Source: Fuerstiella sp. (GTDB lineage Bacteria; Planctomycetota; Planctomycetia; Planctomycetales; Planctomycetaceae). From it: a stretch of DNA of 64,000 bases. The position numbers and the translations under genes were made by a program. The notes beneath the pieces were generated by a model. The model did no database searches. It worked only from the letters and a program-made list of their open reading frames with translations, and was not told the origin of the DNA. Below, in pieces: positions 44,204 through 53,252 of the stretch (positions within the stretch are counted from its first letter, which is position 1; each line of letters begins with the position of its first letter). The stretch lies in NCBI GenBank assembly GCA_022843805.1, contig JALHMY010000034.1, forward strand, positions 20,700 to 84,699, in the 5' to 3' direction.

Positions 44204-44641
44204 TTAACCGCGTTTTGCGGTTCTGTGACCAACCGCGCAGCGAAAACCCCGGCGTCCAATGGACAACCGCTGACTCTGTCCATCGACGATCATCATGATC
44301 GTCTTAAGGCAAGGGTTCTCGTCTGAATAAGTTCGGTCGAATTTCCAGCGCACCACTGTGCCGGACCTCTCCGACTGGAATTTTCCTTCCTTTGCGAACA
44401 ATCCACTGAACGTACAGCGATCCCCGTCAGAATGTAAAAATCCGATTCTGCGAGCCCGCGTCAATTGCTCTGCCGGTGTTTCTGCGAGATACTTCGCTTT
44501 GTCCGGAACGGCGAAGGTTGAAAATCGGTTCTGTCTGACAGACTCTTTTGGGCTGCCGACGAGACCAAAGTAAGTCGCCGCGTGGTCGCGAGGAATTGGA
44601 AAGTCGAGTCTTGCGCAACCCGTCAAATCAGCAGTAGTCAT
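44204..44641 (-). CDS. Hypothetical protein (uncertain)
   Basis: A 145-codon frame starts MTTADLTGCARLDFPIPRDH and includes YFGLVGSPKESVRQNRFSTF and AEQLTRARRIGFLHSDGDRC. Its codon use looks like that of neighbouring genes, which is the main support. No domain or family is recognised and I see no strong ribosome site. Its ATG lies four bases from the ATG of the divergent cytochrome fragment at 44646, so the two starts would compete for one promoter region. It may be real or a shadow. Confidence 0.35.
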   Translation of the reverse strand: MTTADLTGCARLDFPIPRDHAATYFGLVGSPKESVRQNRFSTFAVPDKAKYLAETPAEQLTRARRIGFLHSDGDRCTFSGLFAKEGKFQSERSGTVVRWKFDRTYSDENPCLKTIMMIVDGQSQRLSIGRRGFRCAVGHRTAKRG

Positions 44642-44645
44642 TCCC

Positions 44646-45254
44646 ATGAAACGAACGTTAAACGATCGAATTCGGCACAACTTTGCTGTGTTCGCCTGCT
44701 TCGTGCTGCTGTTCGCTGGAGTCGATCGATGTGGACAGGCGGGCGACGGTTCCGATTCAGCCGCTCGAACTCCAGGTTCCGACGACGTTACCCGGCTGGA
44801 ATTTTTTGAAGAACGAATTCGTCCGGTGTTGGTGGACCACTGTTACAAGTGTCATTCTTCGGATGATTCTGAGCCTGCCGGGGGGCTGCTTTTGGATACT
44901 CGCGAAGGGATACGCCGTGGAGGCCATACCGGACCGGCGGTCGTGCCGGGCGATCTGAAGGAAAGCCTGCTGTTGAATGCGATTCAGTACGGTAACCTCG
45001 AAATGCCGCCGGACGAGAAACTGTCGGACGAAGTGATCGAGGACTTTCGAACCTGGATTTCGCTCGGCGCACATGATTCTCGGGCGGAAGACTCAGAACA
45101 GCCGGTTCCTGTACCCGAAGCCAGTGACGCGGACCAGCCTGCATGTAATTGTTCCGGGCTGTTACTCTCGGAAGGCCCGGCATGGCTGATTTCCGCCTCA
45201 ATAACCTCCTCCTGGCCGAACGGATTTGCTGCCGCGATGCTGGCTGGCAGATAG
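44646..45254 (+). CDS. Truncated Planctomycete-type (PSCyt1) cytochrome c protein
   Basis: The 202-residue frame has a signal peptide (HNFAVFACFVLLFAGVDRCG) and a PSCyt1 domain: LEFFEERIRPVLVDHCYKCH (heme CxxCH at about 66-70), GGLLLDTREGIRRGGHTGPA, VVPGDLKESLLLNAIQYGNL, EMPPDEKLSDEVIEDFRTWI and SLGAHDSR. In planctomycetes this domain normally continues into PSCyt2 and PSD1 domains and a protein of about 800-1100 residues. Here the similarity stops right after the domain and the frame ends with about 50 unrelated residues, so the gene appears cut. The stretch to 45506 holds no further recognisable part. It might still make a small periplasmic c-type cytochrome. Confidence 0.7.
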   Translation: MKRTLNDRIRHNFAVFACFVLLFAGVDRCGQAGDGSDSAARTPGSDDVTRLEFFEERIRPVLVDHCYKCHSSDDSEPAGGLLLDTREGIRRGGHTGPAVVPGDLKESLLLNAIQYGNLEMPPDEKLSDEVIEDFRTWISLGAHDSRAEDSEQPVPVPEASDADQPACNCSGLLLSEGPAWLISASITSSWPNGFAAAMLAGR

Positions 45255-45506
45255 TCAAGGTCTGCCATATCCTCGAAATCACCCGAACCTGAAAACCTTT
45301 GGCTTTGGGTGCGTTGAAATCGGTGAAGCTGGCCGCCAAACTGCGGTCCACTGTTTGCCGGATCAGGTTGGTCGCCTGCCGGCTGACCAATGGCGGCTGA
45401 AGTTTGATGTGAACTGCTGTCCATAAATGAAATGCACTTCCGCGAGTCATCTTTAGACTGAGTTTTCCCAATCCAATTTTCCAATCAGAATGTGTGTCTG
45501 TAACCG

Positions 45507-46772
45507 ATGTCCAATCCCAAGCCCCTGCCCTTCACTGCTGAGACTGTCAGCCGTATTGCTGCTGAGTATCCAACTCCCTTCTATTTATATGACGAAAAGG
45601 GGATTCGTGAATCGGCGAGGAGACTGAATGCAGCGTTTGCATGGTGTCCCGGGTTTCGCGAATACTTCGCGGTAAAAGCCACTCCAAATCCTTACATTCT
45701 GGAACTTCTGAAGGAAGAAGGACTTGGGGCAGACTGTTCCAGTAAGCCGGAACTGACCTTGTCGGCGAAGGTTGGTTTTTCCGGTGAAGACATCATGTTC
45801 ACATCGAATAATACTCTGGCGAGTGAATACCAGGCTGCCAGAGAGCTCGGTGCGATTATTAACCTCGACGATATCAGTCACATCGAATATCTCAGGGAAA
45901 CGGCGGGCCTGCCGGAACTGGTTTGTTTTCGTTACAACCCCGGTTCAGCTCGTGAAGGAAATGTGATCATTGGAAAACCGGAAGAGGCCAAGTACGGATT
46001 TACCGAGCCGCAGTTGTTTGAAGGCTATCGCAAACTCCGGCAATACGGTGTCAGTCGCTACGGGCTTCATACCATGGTGGCCTCCAATGAACTCAACGGG
46101 GATTTCTTTGTCGAAACTGCCCGGATGGTGTTTGACCTGGCCATTCGAATCCATCAGGACATTGGTATTCGGATGGAATTCGTCAATCTGGGGGGAGGAA
46201 TTGGCATCCCCTATCGTCCCGGCCAGCAGCCGGTCGATCTCAGGGCCGTGGGAGAATCCGTGCACCGACTCTACGAACAGATGATCGTTCCAGCCGGGCT
46301 GGCTCCCATGAAGGTGCTGATGGAAAACGGTCGCATGATTACAGGGCCCCATGGATTCCTCGTGACACAGGTCGTTCATCATAAGAATATTTACCGGGAC
46401 TATGTCGGTGTGGATGCCTGCATGGCAAATCTGATGCGTCCTGGCATGTATGGTGCATACCATCACATTTCCGTGCTCGGCAAAGAGGATGCTCCACACG
46501 ATCGAGTTGTCGATGTTGTGGGCTCGCTGTGTGAAAATAACGACAAGTTTGCCATTCATCGTCCATTGCCTGCTGTGGAACGTGGCGACTTGCTGGTCAT
46601 CCACGATGCCGGTGCTCATGGCCATGCCATGGGCTTCCAGTACAACGGGAAACTGCGATGTGCTGAACTGCTGCTTCAGGAGAACGGGGACGTGCGAATG
46701 ATTCGTCGAGCGGAAACTGCGGACGACTATTTCGCCACACTGGACTTCAGTCGTCTTAAGCCGGCTCACTGA
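45507..46772 (+). CDS. lysA: Diaminopimelate decarboxylase-like PLP enzyme (fold type III)
   Basis: The 421-residue protein has the alanine-racemase-fold decarboxylase layout. PLP Lys57 lies in REYFAVKATPNPYILELLKE. Further blocks are GADCSSKPELTLS, FTSNNTLASEYQAARELGAI, RYNPGSAREGN, KYGFTEPQLFEGYRKL, FVNLGGGIGIPYRPG (PLP phosphate site), LMENGRMITGPHGFLVTQV, VGSLCENNDKF (active-site Cys at the partner interface) and GAHGHAMGFQYNGKLRCAEL. It would decarboxylate meso-diaminopimelate to lysine, the last step of that pathway. The sequence is a divergent branch, so another substrate in the ornithine/diaminopimelate decarboxylase family cannot be excluded. Its 3' end overlaps the convergent zinc-ribbon gene by seven bases. 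Confidence 0.85.
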   Translation: MSNPKPLPFTAETVSRIAAEYPTPFYLYDEKGIRESARRLNAAFAWCPGFREYFAVKATPNPYILELLKEEGLGADCSSKPELTLSAKVGFSGEDIMFTSNNTLASEYQAARELGAIINLDDISHIEYLRETAGLPELVCFRYNPGSAREGNVIIGKPEEAKYGFTEPQLFEGYRKLRQYGVSRYGLHTMVASNELNGDFFVETARMVFDLAIRIHQDIGIRMEFVNLGGGIGIPYRPGQQPVDLRAVGESVHRLYEQMIVPAGLAPMKVLMENGRMITGPHGFLVTQVVHHKNIYRDYVGVDACMANLMRPGMYGAYHHISVLGKEDAPHDRVVDVVGSLCENNDKFAIHRPLPAVERGDLLVIHDAGAHGHAMGFQYNGKLRCAELLLQENGDVRMIRRAETADDYFATLDFSRLKPAH

Positions 46773-47275
46773 TTCAGAAAGCTGGAAACTGCTGGCGCCA
46801 GCAGAACACCGGTGACAACTCCCAGAACAAACGCGATCAGAATTGCTGACAGCAAAATGATGGCTGATCGGAACTTGCGTTGCTCGTGAGAGTTGGTTGA
46901 TGAGTATACTTCAACAGCGTCAATGACCTCGGAGCTGCCTGCAGAGTGCCGACGTGGTTCTGTTTCAGAGATTTTGTCTGAAGTCCTTTCCGGGGGCCTT
47001 AGAGCTGAAAGTGGTACGATTCTCACCGAGTCGGTTCGGCGGTCGGCAGATGTGGTCGGAGCATCCGCCAGGGTGGAAAGTTCCGTCAGGGCATTGATGA
47101 GTGACTGCCGATCAGTCTCAGTACTGTGATCGGCGGGCAGCGGATCGGTTGTGCCATCCGAGTTTGGGACCCGAAGTGTGCGTCCGCATCCGGGGCAGTC
47201 CACGACGGCTCCGGCTCGGGATCGGGAAATTCCCAGCATCTGCTTACAATGATGGCACCGAAACTTGATGGGCAT
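46766..47275 (-). CDS. Zinc-ribbon protein with C-terminal membrane anchor
   Basis: The 169-residue protein opens with MPIKFRCHHCKQMLGISRSR and VVDCPGCGRTLRVP, two Cys pairs that form a zinc ribbon common in planctomycete proteins. A polar low-complexity middle (about 45-125) follows, then a membrane helix (SAIILLSAILIAFVLGVVTG) and a short end. It would be tail-anchored with the ribbon in the cytoplasm. No function is known. It converges with lysA and overlaps it by seven bases, which argues for translation of both ends. Confidence 0.72.
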   Translation of the reverse strand: MPIKFRCHHCKQMLGISRSRAGAVVDCPGCGRTLRVPNSDGTTDPLPADHSTETDRQSLINALTELSTLADAPTTSADRRTDSVRIVPLSALRPPERTSDKISETEPRRHSAGSSEVIDAVEVYSSTNSHEQRKFRSAIILLSAILIAFVLGVVTGVLLAPAVSSFLNQ

Positions 47276-47535
47276 GATGTGAACACTGGGCTAAAGATCG
47301 CTGCAAAAAAACTGGAATGCGGAAAGAGGCGAAAGGATCGGCGTCTTCACACTGGACGGCCTGCGTCGTTCCGTTTTCATTTTAAGGCGCCGAATTCCCG
47401 GCGCCTAACAGCAGCCCACCCGGGAACGGGTTGCACCATATAGTCCGGGGTCGCCACTTTCTGGCCGGAAGTTTTTCTGCGCAATTCTGTCTTAGGCGAC
47501 CGGCATGTGAAAACATACCCATCACTGCGACACAT

Positions 47536-47596
47536 GGGAGGGCGAAGCTCCTGCTGAGCCGAGAGAAGCTCGGCTCGGCGGGAGCCTCGCCCTCCC
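47536..47596. repeat. 28-bp-arm REP hairpin (GGGAGGGCGA family)
   Basis: Arms at 47536-47563 and 47569-47596 pair at 25 of 28 positions; the three exceptions would be G-U pairs in RNA. The loop is five bases. It lies in the 429-base gap between the zinc-ribbon gene and tadC, which also holds a second small hairpin (about 47384-47409, AAGGCGCCG with CGGCGCCTT-like arms) and otherwise nothing recognised. It may end the tad transcript read from the right. Confidence 0.7.
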
Positions 47597-47704
47597 GGTA
47601 AAAACGATTTTGCCGCTCGCCTTAAGACGCGGGAGGCGTCCCTAAAGTACCGTAGAGTACGCTTCCGCCCACCCGCCGAGCGGAAAAGTAATACGCACCC
47701 GGAG

Positions 47705-49003
47705 TTATTGGCGGAAGCGTGAAAGATCCAGTCGTGGCTGTTGTTGCAGGCTGTTCATAGCATTCTGTCGGTCATTCTCGAGAGCCTGAGCGCGATTGCC
47801 GAAGAAATCGCTCATTTCGACGATTGCAGGGCCGAGCAGAAACAGAAACACCGAAGGCATCAGACACAGAGCAACAGGGAACAGCAATTTAAATGAAGCG
47901 GAATTTGCTCGGGCATCGGCACGTTCCTTCAGCGTGCTGCGGATGCTGTCACTGTATTCGGTCAGAGCATGGGAGATGCTCGTTCCTGTCGCCTCAGACT
48001 GGATCAGCAGTGAAGTAAATGAACTCACGTCAGTCGAATCAATTCTCTGCGAGAATGCTCGCAGAGCCTGAGGTAATGATCCGACTTCGGCCTGATAGTT
48101 GACGATCCGGAGCTCCTCTGACAGAGCCGGATGTGCGGGAGCGATTTCCCGTCCGATTCTTTTGAGTGACTGCGGGACGGTCAATCCCTGGCTGACACAC
48201 ATATTGAGCATATCGAGCACATCCGGGAGGCCATGTTCGATGTAAATTTTTCGCTCTGACGCCTTCATGCCAATGAACAGCGGAGGCAGCGCCCACATCA
48301 GCAGAGGCGCCATAACGACCAGGCCAAGTAACCAGGGTTCGAATGTTTCCGGAGCCACAATCAGCCAGAAACCGGTGATAACGAGTGCCAGAAACGCAAG
48401 AACAAAACGAGTGGCCGTCAGATTGAGCCAGGACGCGCGGGAGTGGTATCCGGCACCAGCCAGCATTTGCCGCTGGTGATGGCGACGAGCGGGCGTTTCC
48501 GGAAGAAGCTGAGCGATGGCGGGGGTTAGTGAGCCGAAAACAAATTCGTCGTTCCCGATCGGGAGCTCTTCCGGCATTGGCGTGGCAAGTGAGCTGCCAT
48601 CATCGCTCATAATGCCCTGGAAGTCAGAGAAAAGGCGACGATTCTGCCATGTTGAGTGTCGGGGGCCGGTGTTCGCAGCGACGGTTCCGGAATAAGCATG
48701 TTCGCCGGCCGCTACAAGGCGTGATGTGGCAGATTCCTGGGGTACAGCACGATCAGCGGGCTCGTCGAAACGCGAAATTGCAGCAAATTGTCTGTCCGGA
48801 GCAGCGGCCAGCGATTCAAGTCCCTGACGCACTCGACGTTCATCATCACTCGCAGCAGGAAACGAATCGCTCACTACTTTCAGTCCGGGGAGTGGCCTCC
48901 CTTTCTGAAAATGCTGCGCGCGGTTTGAGCGACGGATTAAGATTGCTGTCCCGACCACAGCTGCCGCCAGGGCAGCGCACCCGGCAAAGATCCAGATGTA
49001 CAT
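47705..49003 (-). CDS. tadC: Tad secretion inner membrane protein TadC (T2SF domain)
   Basis: From the ATG at 49003 (TGGAGAA seven bases upstream) the 432-residue protein has an N-terminal membrane helix (MYIWIFAGCAALAAAVVGTA), a polar region of about 140 residues, a helix pair near 200-250 and a T2SF domain. The domain has YIEHGLPDVLDMLNMCVSQG, LTVPQSLKRIGREIAPAHPA, ELRIVNYQAEVGSLPQALRA and FTSLLIQSEATGTSISHAL, with a final helix LLFPVALCLMPSVFLFLLGP. TadC works with TadB as the membrane platform of Flp/Tad pili. The long linker is unusual for the family. tadB lies 87 bases upstream in the same direction. Confidence 0.85.
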   Translation of the reverse strand: MYIWIFAGCAALAAAVVGTAILIRRSNRAQHFQKGRPLPGLKVVSDSFPAASDDERRVRQGLESLAAAPDRQFAAISRFDEPADRAVPQESATSRLVAAGEHAYSGTVAANTGPRHSTWQNRRLFSDFQGIMSDDGSSLATPMPEELPIGNDEFVFGSLTPAIAQLLPETPARRHHQRQMLAGAGYHSRASWLNLTATRFVLAFLALVITGFWLIVAPETFEPWLLGLVVMAPLLMWALPPLFIGMKASERKIYIEHGLPDVLDMLNMCVSQGLTVPQSLKRIGREIAPAHPALSEELRIVNYQAEVGSLPQALRAFSQRIDSTDVSSFTSLLIQSEATGTSISHALTEYSDSIRSTLKERADARANSASFKLLFPVALCLMPSVFLFLLGPAIVEMSDFFGNRAQALENDRQNAMNSLQQQPRLDLSRFRQ

Positions 49004-49090
49004 TGACCGTTCTCCACAGAACGAAAGCGGCAGTGTCAGCCTGCGGCACGCTGGTCTCAAACAGAATGAATTCAGTAACTACTCGAAGGT

Positions 49091-49954
49091 TCAGAATCGT
49101 GCACTGCTGCGCAGAATTCGCATGACAGTCAGGCAACCGACGATCTGCAGGACGACACCCAGCCAGAGCGACAGCCGTCCCCAGAATGATCCCAGAAGTT
49201 TTTGAAGATAGAGCGGATCACGGAACAGATAAAAACTCATCACCATCACTGGAATAATCAGCATCATGATTGTTCCGAGGCGACTGGCAATCGTGGCTGC
49301 ACGCAGTCTTGAGACGAAATGAAGTCGATCGCGAATGGAGGTTGCCAGACGCTCCAGAACCGAAATCAGATCTCCACCGGTATCCTGGTGGACTGAAATG
49401 GCTGACGTGAAGATAGTGACTGTTGATACTCCTGTGCGGTAGGGAAGGTCGCGGACAGCGCTTGCCAGGTCAATTCCCATTTCGGCGCGGCGAGCTGATG
49501 TTCGCAGTTCATCGCCAAGAGGAGCGGGAGTGTCAGCGGCCACCAGCTGAAAAGCACTTTCGATATTTCTTCCGCTTCGAGCGGTACGAGCCAGTTCTTC
49601 GGCCATACCGGGAAGTTGTTCCATAATCTTTTTCTGGCGACGGGATCTGAGAATCAGTGCGAAGGCGACCGGCGCCACCAGACCGATCAGCCCGGCCATA
49701 AGAGTGGGGACTGGCTGTTCCAGAAAGACAAAGACAAGTCCACCCAGAGTGATTCCGGAAATAACAGACAGACCCAGCCAGACAGATGGGGCCGTTCGAA
49801 TTCCCGACTGAACCATCAGGCTGTCAAACCAGCCATTGATGGCTTCGCCCGTGCCGGTGTTCGTTCCAGTAGCAAACTGCTGATTTTCCTTCAGCAGTCC
49901 CAGAAATTCCGGGCGTGGTTCGATCGTCAGACGCGCTGGATTGGTGGCAATCAT
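49091..49954 (-). CDS. tadB: Tad secretion inner membrane protein TadB (T2SF domain)
   Basis: The 287-residue protein has two helices near 58-100 (VWLGLSVISGITLGGLVFVF, LMAGLIGLVAPVAFALIL), then the T2SF domain: KIMEQLPGMAEELARTARSG, RNIESAFQLVAADTPAPLGD, SISVHQDTGGDLISVLERLA-like (written here as AISVHQDTGGDLISVLERLA), and two C-terminal helices (LGTIMMLIIPVMVMSFYLF, LWLGVVLQIVGCLTVMRIL). It forms the platform for pilus assembly together with TadC and the TadA ATPase. It lies between them in the order tadA-tadB-tadC read on the minus strand, 50 bases after tadA. Confidence 0.87.
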   Translation of the reverse strand: MIATNPARLTIEPRPEFLGLLKENQQFATGTNTGTGEAINGWFDSLMVQSGIRTAPSVWLGLSVISGITLGGLVFVFLEQPVPTLMAGLIGLVAPVAFALILRSRRQKKIMEQLPGMAEELARTARSGRNIESAFQLVAADTPAPLGDELRTSARRAEMGIDLASAVRDLPYRTGVSTVTIFTSAISVHQDTGGDLISVLERLATSIRDRLHFVSRLRAATIASRLGTIMMLIIPVMVMSFYLFRDPLYLQKLLGSFWGRLSLWLGVVLQIVGCLTVMRILRSSARF

Positions 49955-50004
49955 GCTGCCGCTTTCGTGACTGAGAAATGGACTCGACAGATTCCTGCAG
50001 GTCT

Positions 50005-51327
50005 TTAGTCGTTTGTGAAACGGAGTTCACGCGGTTCAAACAGAGGCTTGTACTGATCCACATTGGCACCGGTCAGCGCCAGTCGACGCAGGGCCACCGG
50101 CTGGTATCCAGTCGCAAAGAAGCTGCCTTTCGGGCGTCCGTTCTGATCCTGGCCACTGATTCTGAAGACGAAAATGTCGTCGACTTTGTATTCACCATCT
50201 CGAATTCCGGAGACTTCGGAAATGCGTGTTATTCGGCGTTCGCCGGTATGTAGCCGAGTCACATGAATGACGATATCCAAAGCGTTGGTGATGTACTGAC
50301 GTGCGATCCTTGAGGGGAGTTCAGCGCCCGACAGAGCGATCATCAGCTCAAGCCGATCCAGGGTTTCGCGAGTGTCGTTGGCGTGTACGGTACTCATCGA
50401 TCCGTCATGACCAGTGTTCATGGCCTGCAGCATGTCCAGCACTTCTGCTCCTCGAACTTCGCCCACGATGATTCGGTCGGGCCGCATTCGAAGAGCGTTT
50501 CGCAGCAAATCACGCTGAGTGACTGCACCGCGACCTTCCATATTGGGCATACGAGTTTCCAGCGGTACCACATCGGGCTGCTGTAAACTTAGCTCCGCTG
50601 TTTCCTCAATGGTCACCACGCGCTGAGTGTCCGGTATAAACCGGCTCATGCAGTTCAGAAGAGTTGTTTTTCCGGCGCCCGTTCCTCCCGCGACAATGAT
50701 GTTCATTCGACCTCGTACCGCCAGAATCAGAAAGTCGGCCATGGCGGGTGCCAGAGAACCAAAACGAATCATGTCGTCGATTTGCAGTCGACGGTTTCCA
50801 AATCTTCGGATTGAGACGGTCGGACCACACAGCGCCAGCGGGGGAATCACGGCATTGAACCGCGAGCCGTCCGGGAGTCTGGCATCCACAATCGGGTTGG
50901 ATTCATCAATGCGCCGCCCTGCCCTGCCCACCAGCCGATGGATGAAACGCATCAGATGAGCACTATCGGCGAAGCGAAGACTGGTCGGTTCCAGAAGCCC
51001 GTTTCGTTCAACAAGAATTCGATCAGGCCCGTTAATCATGATATCGGTGACAACCGGGTCAGTCATCAGCGATTCAATAGGACCGAATCCGTAGATCTCG
51101 TCCATAATTTCGCTGACCATGGCTTCCCGCTGATCGCCATTCAGTGAAACTTCCTGACGAGCACACAGATGTTCGGCTAGCGCACGCAGCTGCTGGCGCA
51201 GCTCCTGCTCAGAGAGCGTTTCTGCCTTGCTGAAGTCAATCACTTCAACCATCTGCCGATGCAGCGACGTCTTCAAACGCTGAAAATCACGACTCGCTGA
51301 TGCTGATGCTTCCGGCTGAGATAACAT
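50005..51327 (-). CDS. tadA: Tad pilus assembly ATPase TadA/CpaF
   Basis: The 440-residue protein from [10 protein letters not shown] is a CpaF-type secretion ATPase. It has the N-terminal domain with [20 protein letters not shown] and [20 protein letters not shown], then [20 protein letters not shown], the Walker [21 protein letters not shown] (near 213-225), ERVVTIEE-like [20 protein letters not shown], the Walker B region [20 protein letters not shown], and [20 protein letters not shown] with its His box. It powers assembly of Flp/Tad pili. The rest of the usual cluster (flp pilin, secretin, tadZ, tadV) is not in this window. It is first of the three minus-strand tad genes. Confidence 0.93.
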   Translation of the reverse strand: MLSQPEASASASRDFQRLKTSLHRQMVEVIDFSKAETLSEQELRQQLRALAEHLCARQEVSLNGDQREAMVSEIMDEIYGFGPIESLMTDPVVTDIMINGPDRILVERNGLLEPTSLRFADSAHLMRFIHRLVGRAGRRIDESNPIVDARLPDGSRFNAVIPPLALCGPTVSIRRFGNRRLQIDDMIRFGSLAPAMADFLILAVRGRMNIIVAGGTGAGKTTLLNCMSRFIPDTQRVVTIEETAELSLQQPDVVPLETRMPNMEGRGAVTQRDLLRNALRMRPDRIIVGEVRGAEVLDMLQAMNTGHDGSMSTVHANDTRETLDRLELMIALSGAELPSRIARQYITNALDIVIHVTRLHTGERRITRISEVSGIRDGEYKVDDIFVFRISGQDQNGRPKGSFFATGYQPVALRRLALTGANVDQYKPLFEPRELRFTND

Positions 51328-51548
51328 GGACGATCCCCGAGATGAGCGCACAGAAAAGACCGCGTCGTTGTCTGTTATCGAGAGTCAGCATCGTTCCGGT
51401 TGATAAATGCGAATCGAAGCATCGCAGCTGTGGTTTTCGAGAGATCAGGATAAAGCGGCAGAATCGGCAGAAAGGCCTGTTGAACCCGCTGTTTCCGCTC
51501 TGAAGCGGGCAATAGGAACGATTCTGCGGTTTCTGCCGCCGGAATCAC

Positions 51549-51594
51549 TTGACCTTTCCGAATGTCTGTAGTACTGTATTACTAGACTAGTACA
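51549..51594 (+). promoter_or_regulatory. GntR promoter with overlapping palindromic operator
   Basis: TTGACC (51549-51554) and TACTGT (51572-51577) form a -35/-10 pair with 17-base spacing. An imperfect palindrome at 51567-51594 (left TGTAGTACT, right CTAGTACA with internal ACTAGACTAGT) covers the -10 box. YtrA-type GntR regulators commonly repress their own operon from such sites, so this is the probable autoregulatory operator. Confidence 0.5.
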
Positions 51595-51611
51595 CTGATT
51601 CGGGGTGGCTC

Positions 51612-52100
51612 ATGCATTGTCACATTGATCCGGGTAATGGCATACCTATCTATGAGCAGATTTGTCGGCAGGTTCGTTTTGCTGTCGCCAATGGTTCGTT
51701 GATCGCGGGAGGGCACGTGCCCTCGGTTCGTGAGATGGCGGGTCAGTTAGCCGTCAATGCGAATACGGTTGCGAGAGCGTATCGGGATTTACAGACCGAA
51801 GGGGTACTTGTGTCGGTTCGCGGCACCGGTCTGGTCATTTCCGCGGATGCGGAACGTGTTTGTCGAACGTCACGACTGGAGATGATTCGAGAGAGGCTTT
51901 CCGGCGTGTTGCAGGAGGCTGTTCGGAATCTGGTCACGCGGGAAGAGATGCTCAGCCTGTTTCACTCGGAATGGGCGCGACTATCGGGCATTTCGAGTGC
52001 TCCGGCGGGCCTGAGTGCTCCGGCAGTCTCGAGTATTCCTGCAGTCTCAACTGCGCCAATCAGCGAGGGTGATCCGTGCGTGGCCGACGATGCATGCTGA
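51612..52100 (+). CDS. GntR family regulator, YtrA type
   Basis: The 162-residue protein has the short GntR layout without a large ligand domain: winged helix at about 8-75 (GIPIYEQICRQVRFAVANGS, PSVREMAGQLAVNANTVARA, YRDLQTEGVLVSVRGTGLVI), then a dimerisation helix region (RLEMIRERLSGVLQEAVRNL). This is the YtrA subfamily, which controls adjacent ABC transporter genes. The last 40 residues are a degenerate Ser/Ala/Pro repeat (SSAPAGLSAPAVSSIPAVST) made by small DNA repeats, probably disordered. The ABC ATPase starts 84 bases later, and a palindrome overlaps the promoter. Confidence 0.9.
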   Translation: MHCHIDPGNGIPIYEQICRQVRFAVANGSLIAGGHVPSVREMAGQLAVNANTVARAYRDLQTEGVLVSVRGTGLVISADAERVCRTSRLEMIRERLSGVLQEAVRNLVTREEMLSLFHSEWARLSGISSAPAGLSAPAVSSIPAVSTAPISEGDPCVADDAC

Positions 52101-52184
52101 TCGGGTTGTTGCTCTGTTGAAGCGAAGAGAGTGTTGAATCGTATTCATTCGGGAATTTTCATGTTCGTTGAAGTGGGGTATTCC

Positions 52185-53135
52185 ATGCGGCCAGTAATAG
52201 AGATGACGGATGTCAGTCGCAGATTTGGGCGAACCGTTGCCCTGGACCGTGTTACGCTTCAGGTTCAGCCGGGGACAATTTGTGCACTGCTGGGCGCGAA
52301 TGGTGCGGGGAAGTCGACGGCCATCAGGATTCTGCTGGGTTTGGAGCGTGCTGATTCGGGTCATTCTGAAGTGCTCGGCATGAACAGTCGCACTCATGCT
52401 CTGGAGATACGGCGTCGAGTCGGGTATGTGTCAGATCAGCCCCCGTTGTATGACTGGATGACCGTGGAGGAAATCGGCTGGTTTGCATCGGGATTTTATC
52501 CGACGGGATATACGGACGTGTATCGTTCCCTGGTCGCTCGGTTCGACCTTCCTTTAAAGTCTCGCATCAGGAACCTGTCGAAGGGCATGCGATCCAAGGT
52601 GGCCCTGTCGCTGTCCATGGCCCATCGCCCGGAACTGCTGATTCTTGATGAGCCGACATCGGGCCTTGATCCACTTGTGCGTCGGGAGTTTCTTGAGAGT
52701 ATGGTGGATGTTTCCGCCGAGGGTCGTTCGGTACTGCTCTGCAGCCATCAGGTGGCGGAAGTGGAGCGAGTGGCTGACATTGTCGTGATCATGATGGAAG
52801 GGCGAATTGTATGCATCGAGCGCCCTGAAGAACTGAAAGCGTCGGTGATGGAGGTGGGGCTGACGTTGGCGGATGCTTCCGCCATACCACCGAAGATGCC
52901 CGGTCATGTGATTGCTCATGTGCAGTTTGGTTGCGAACATATTTTTATGGTACGCGACTTCGCTGTGGAGACGCTGCGAGACGAGTGTCGCCAGCTTGGG
53001 TTGCCTGTTCCGCAGATACGCAGACCCGGTCTTGAGGACATTCTGCTGGCGATGCTTCGACAGTATCGTTGTCCTGTGGGGGCAGTCAGCAGGGAAGAAT
53101 CAGTGGAAACTAATCCCCACGTCGCCGCATCGTGA
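52185..53135 (+). CDS. ABC transporter ATP-binding protein
   Basis: From the ATG at 52185 (GGGG seven bases upstream) the 316-residue protein has Walker A LLGANGAGKSTAIRILLG (near 35-45), Q-loop region VGYVSDQPPLYDWMTVEEIG, the modified signature NLSKGMRSKVALSLSMA, Walker B LLILDEPTSGLDPLVRREF and the H-loop VLLCSHQVAEVERVAD. It is of the drug/antibiotic or YtrB-like ATPase class. With the GntR regulator and the large permease next door it forms the common YtrA-type export cassette. The substrate cannot be told from sequence. Confidence 0.92.
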   Translation: MRPVIEMTDVSRRFGRTVALDRVTLQVQPGTICALLGANGAGKSTAIRILLGLERADSGHSEVLGMNSRTHALEIRRRVGYVSDQPPLYDWMTVEEIGWFASGFYPTGYTDVYRSLVARFDLPLKSRIRNLSKGMRSKVALSLSMAHRPELLILDEPTSGLDPLVRREFLESMVDVSAEGRSVLLCSHQVAEVERVADIVVIMMEGRIVCIERPEELKASVMEVGLTLADASAIPPKMPGHVIAHVQFGCEHIFMVRDFAVETLRDECRQLGLPVPQIRRPGLEDILLAMLRQYRCPVGAVSREESVETNPHVAAS

Positions 53136-53252
53136 ACGTCAGAAATTTGGCACTTTAGCCCGTTGAGTTCGCCAATCTGTAAATTCGTTTCGGATGTCAA
53201 TCTGGTATGTGGATCCGGGAAGACCGTCCTGGTGTCAGGCAGGAGACGCATA

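Noticed and set aside
45945..46769. 274-codon minus-strand frame
   Set aside because: Antisense to lysA, which is a full-length recognised enzyme; the shadow has no domain.
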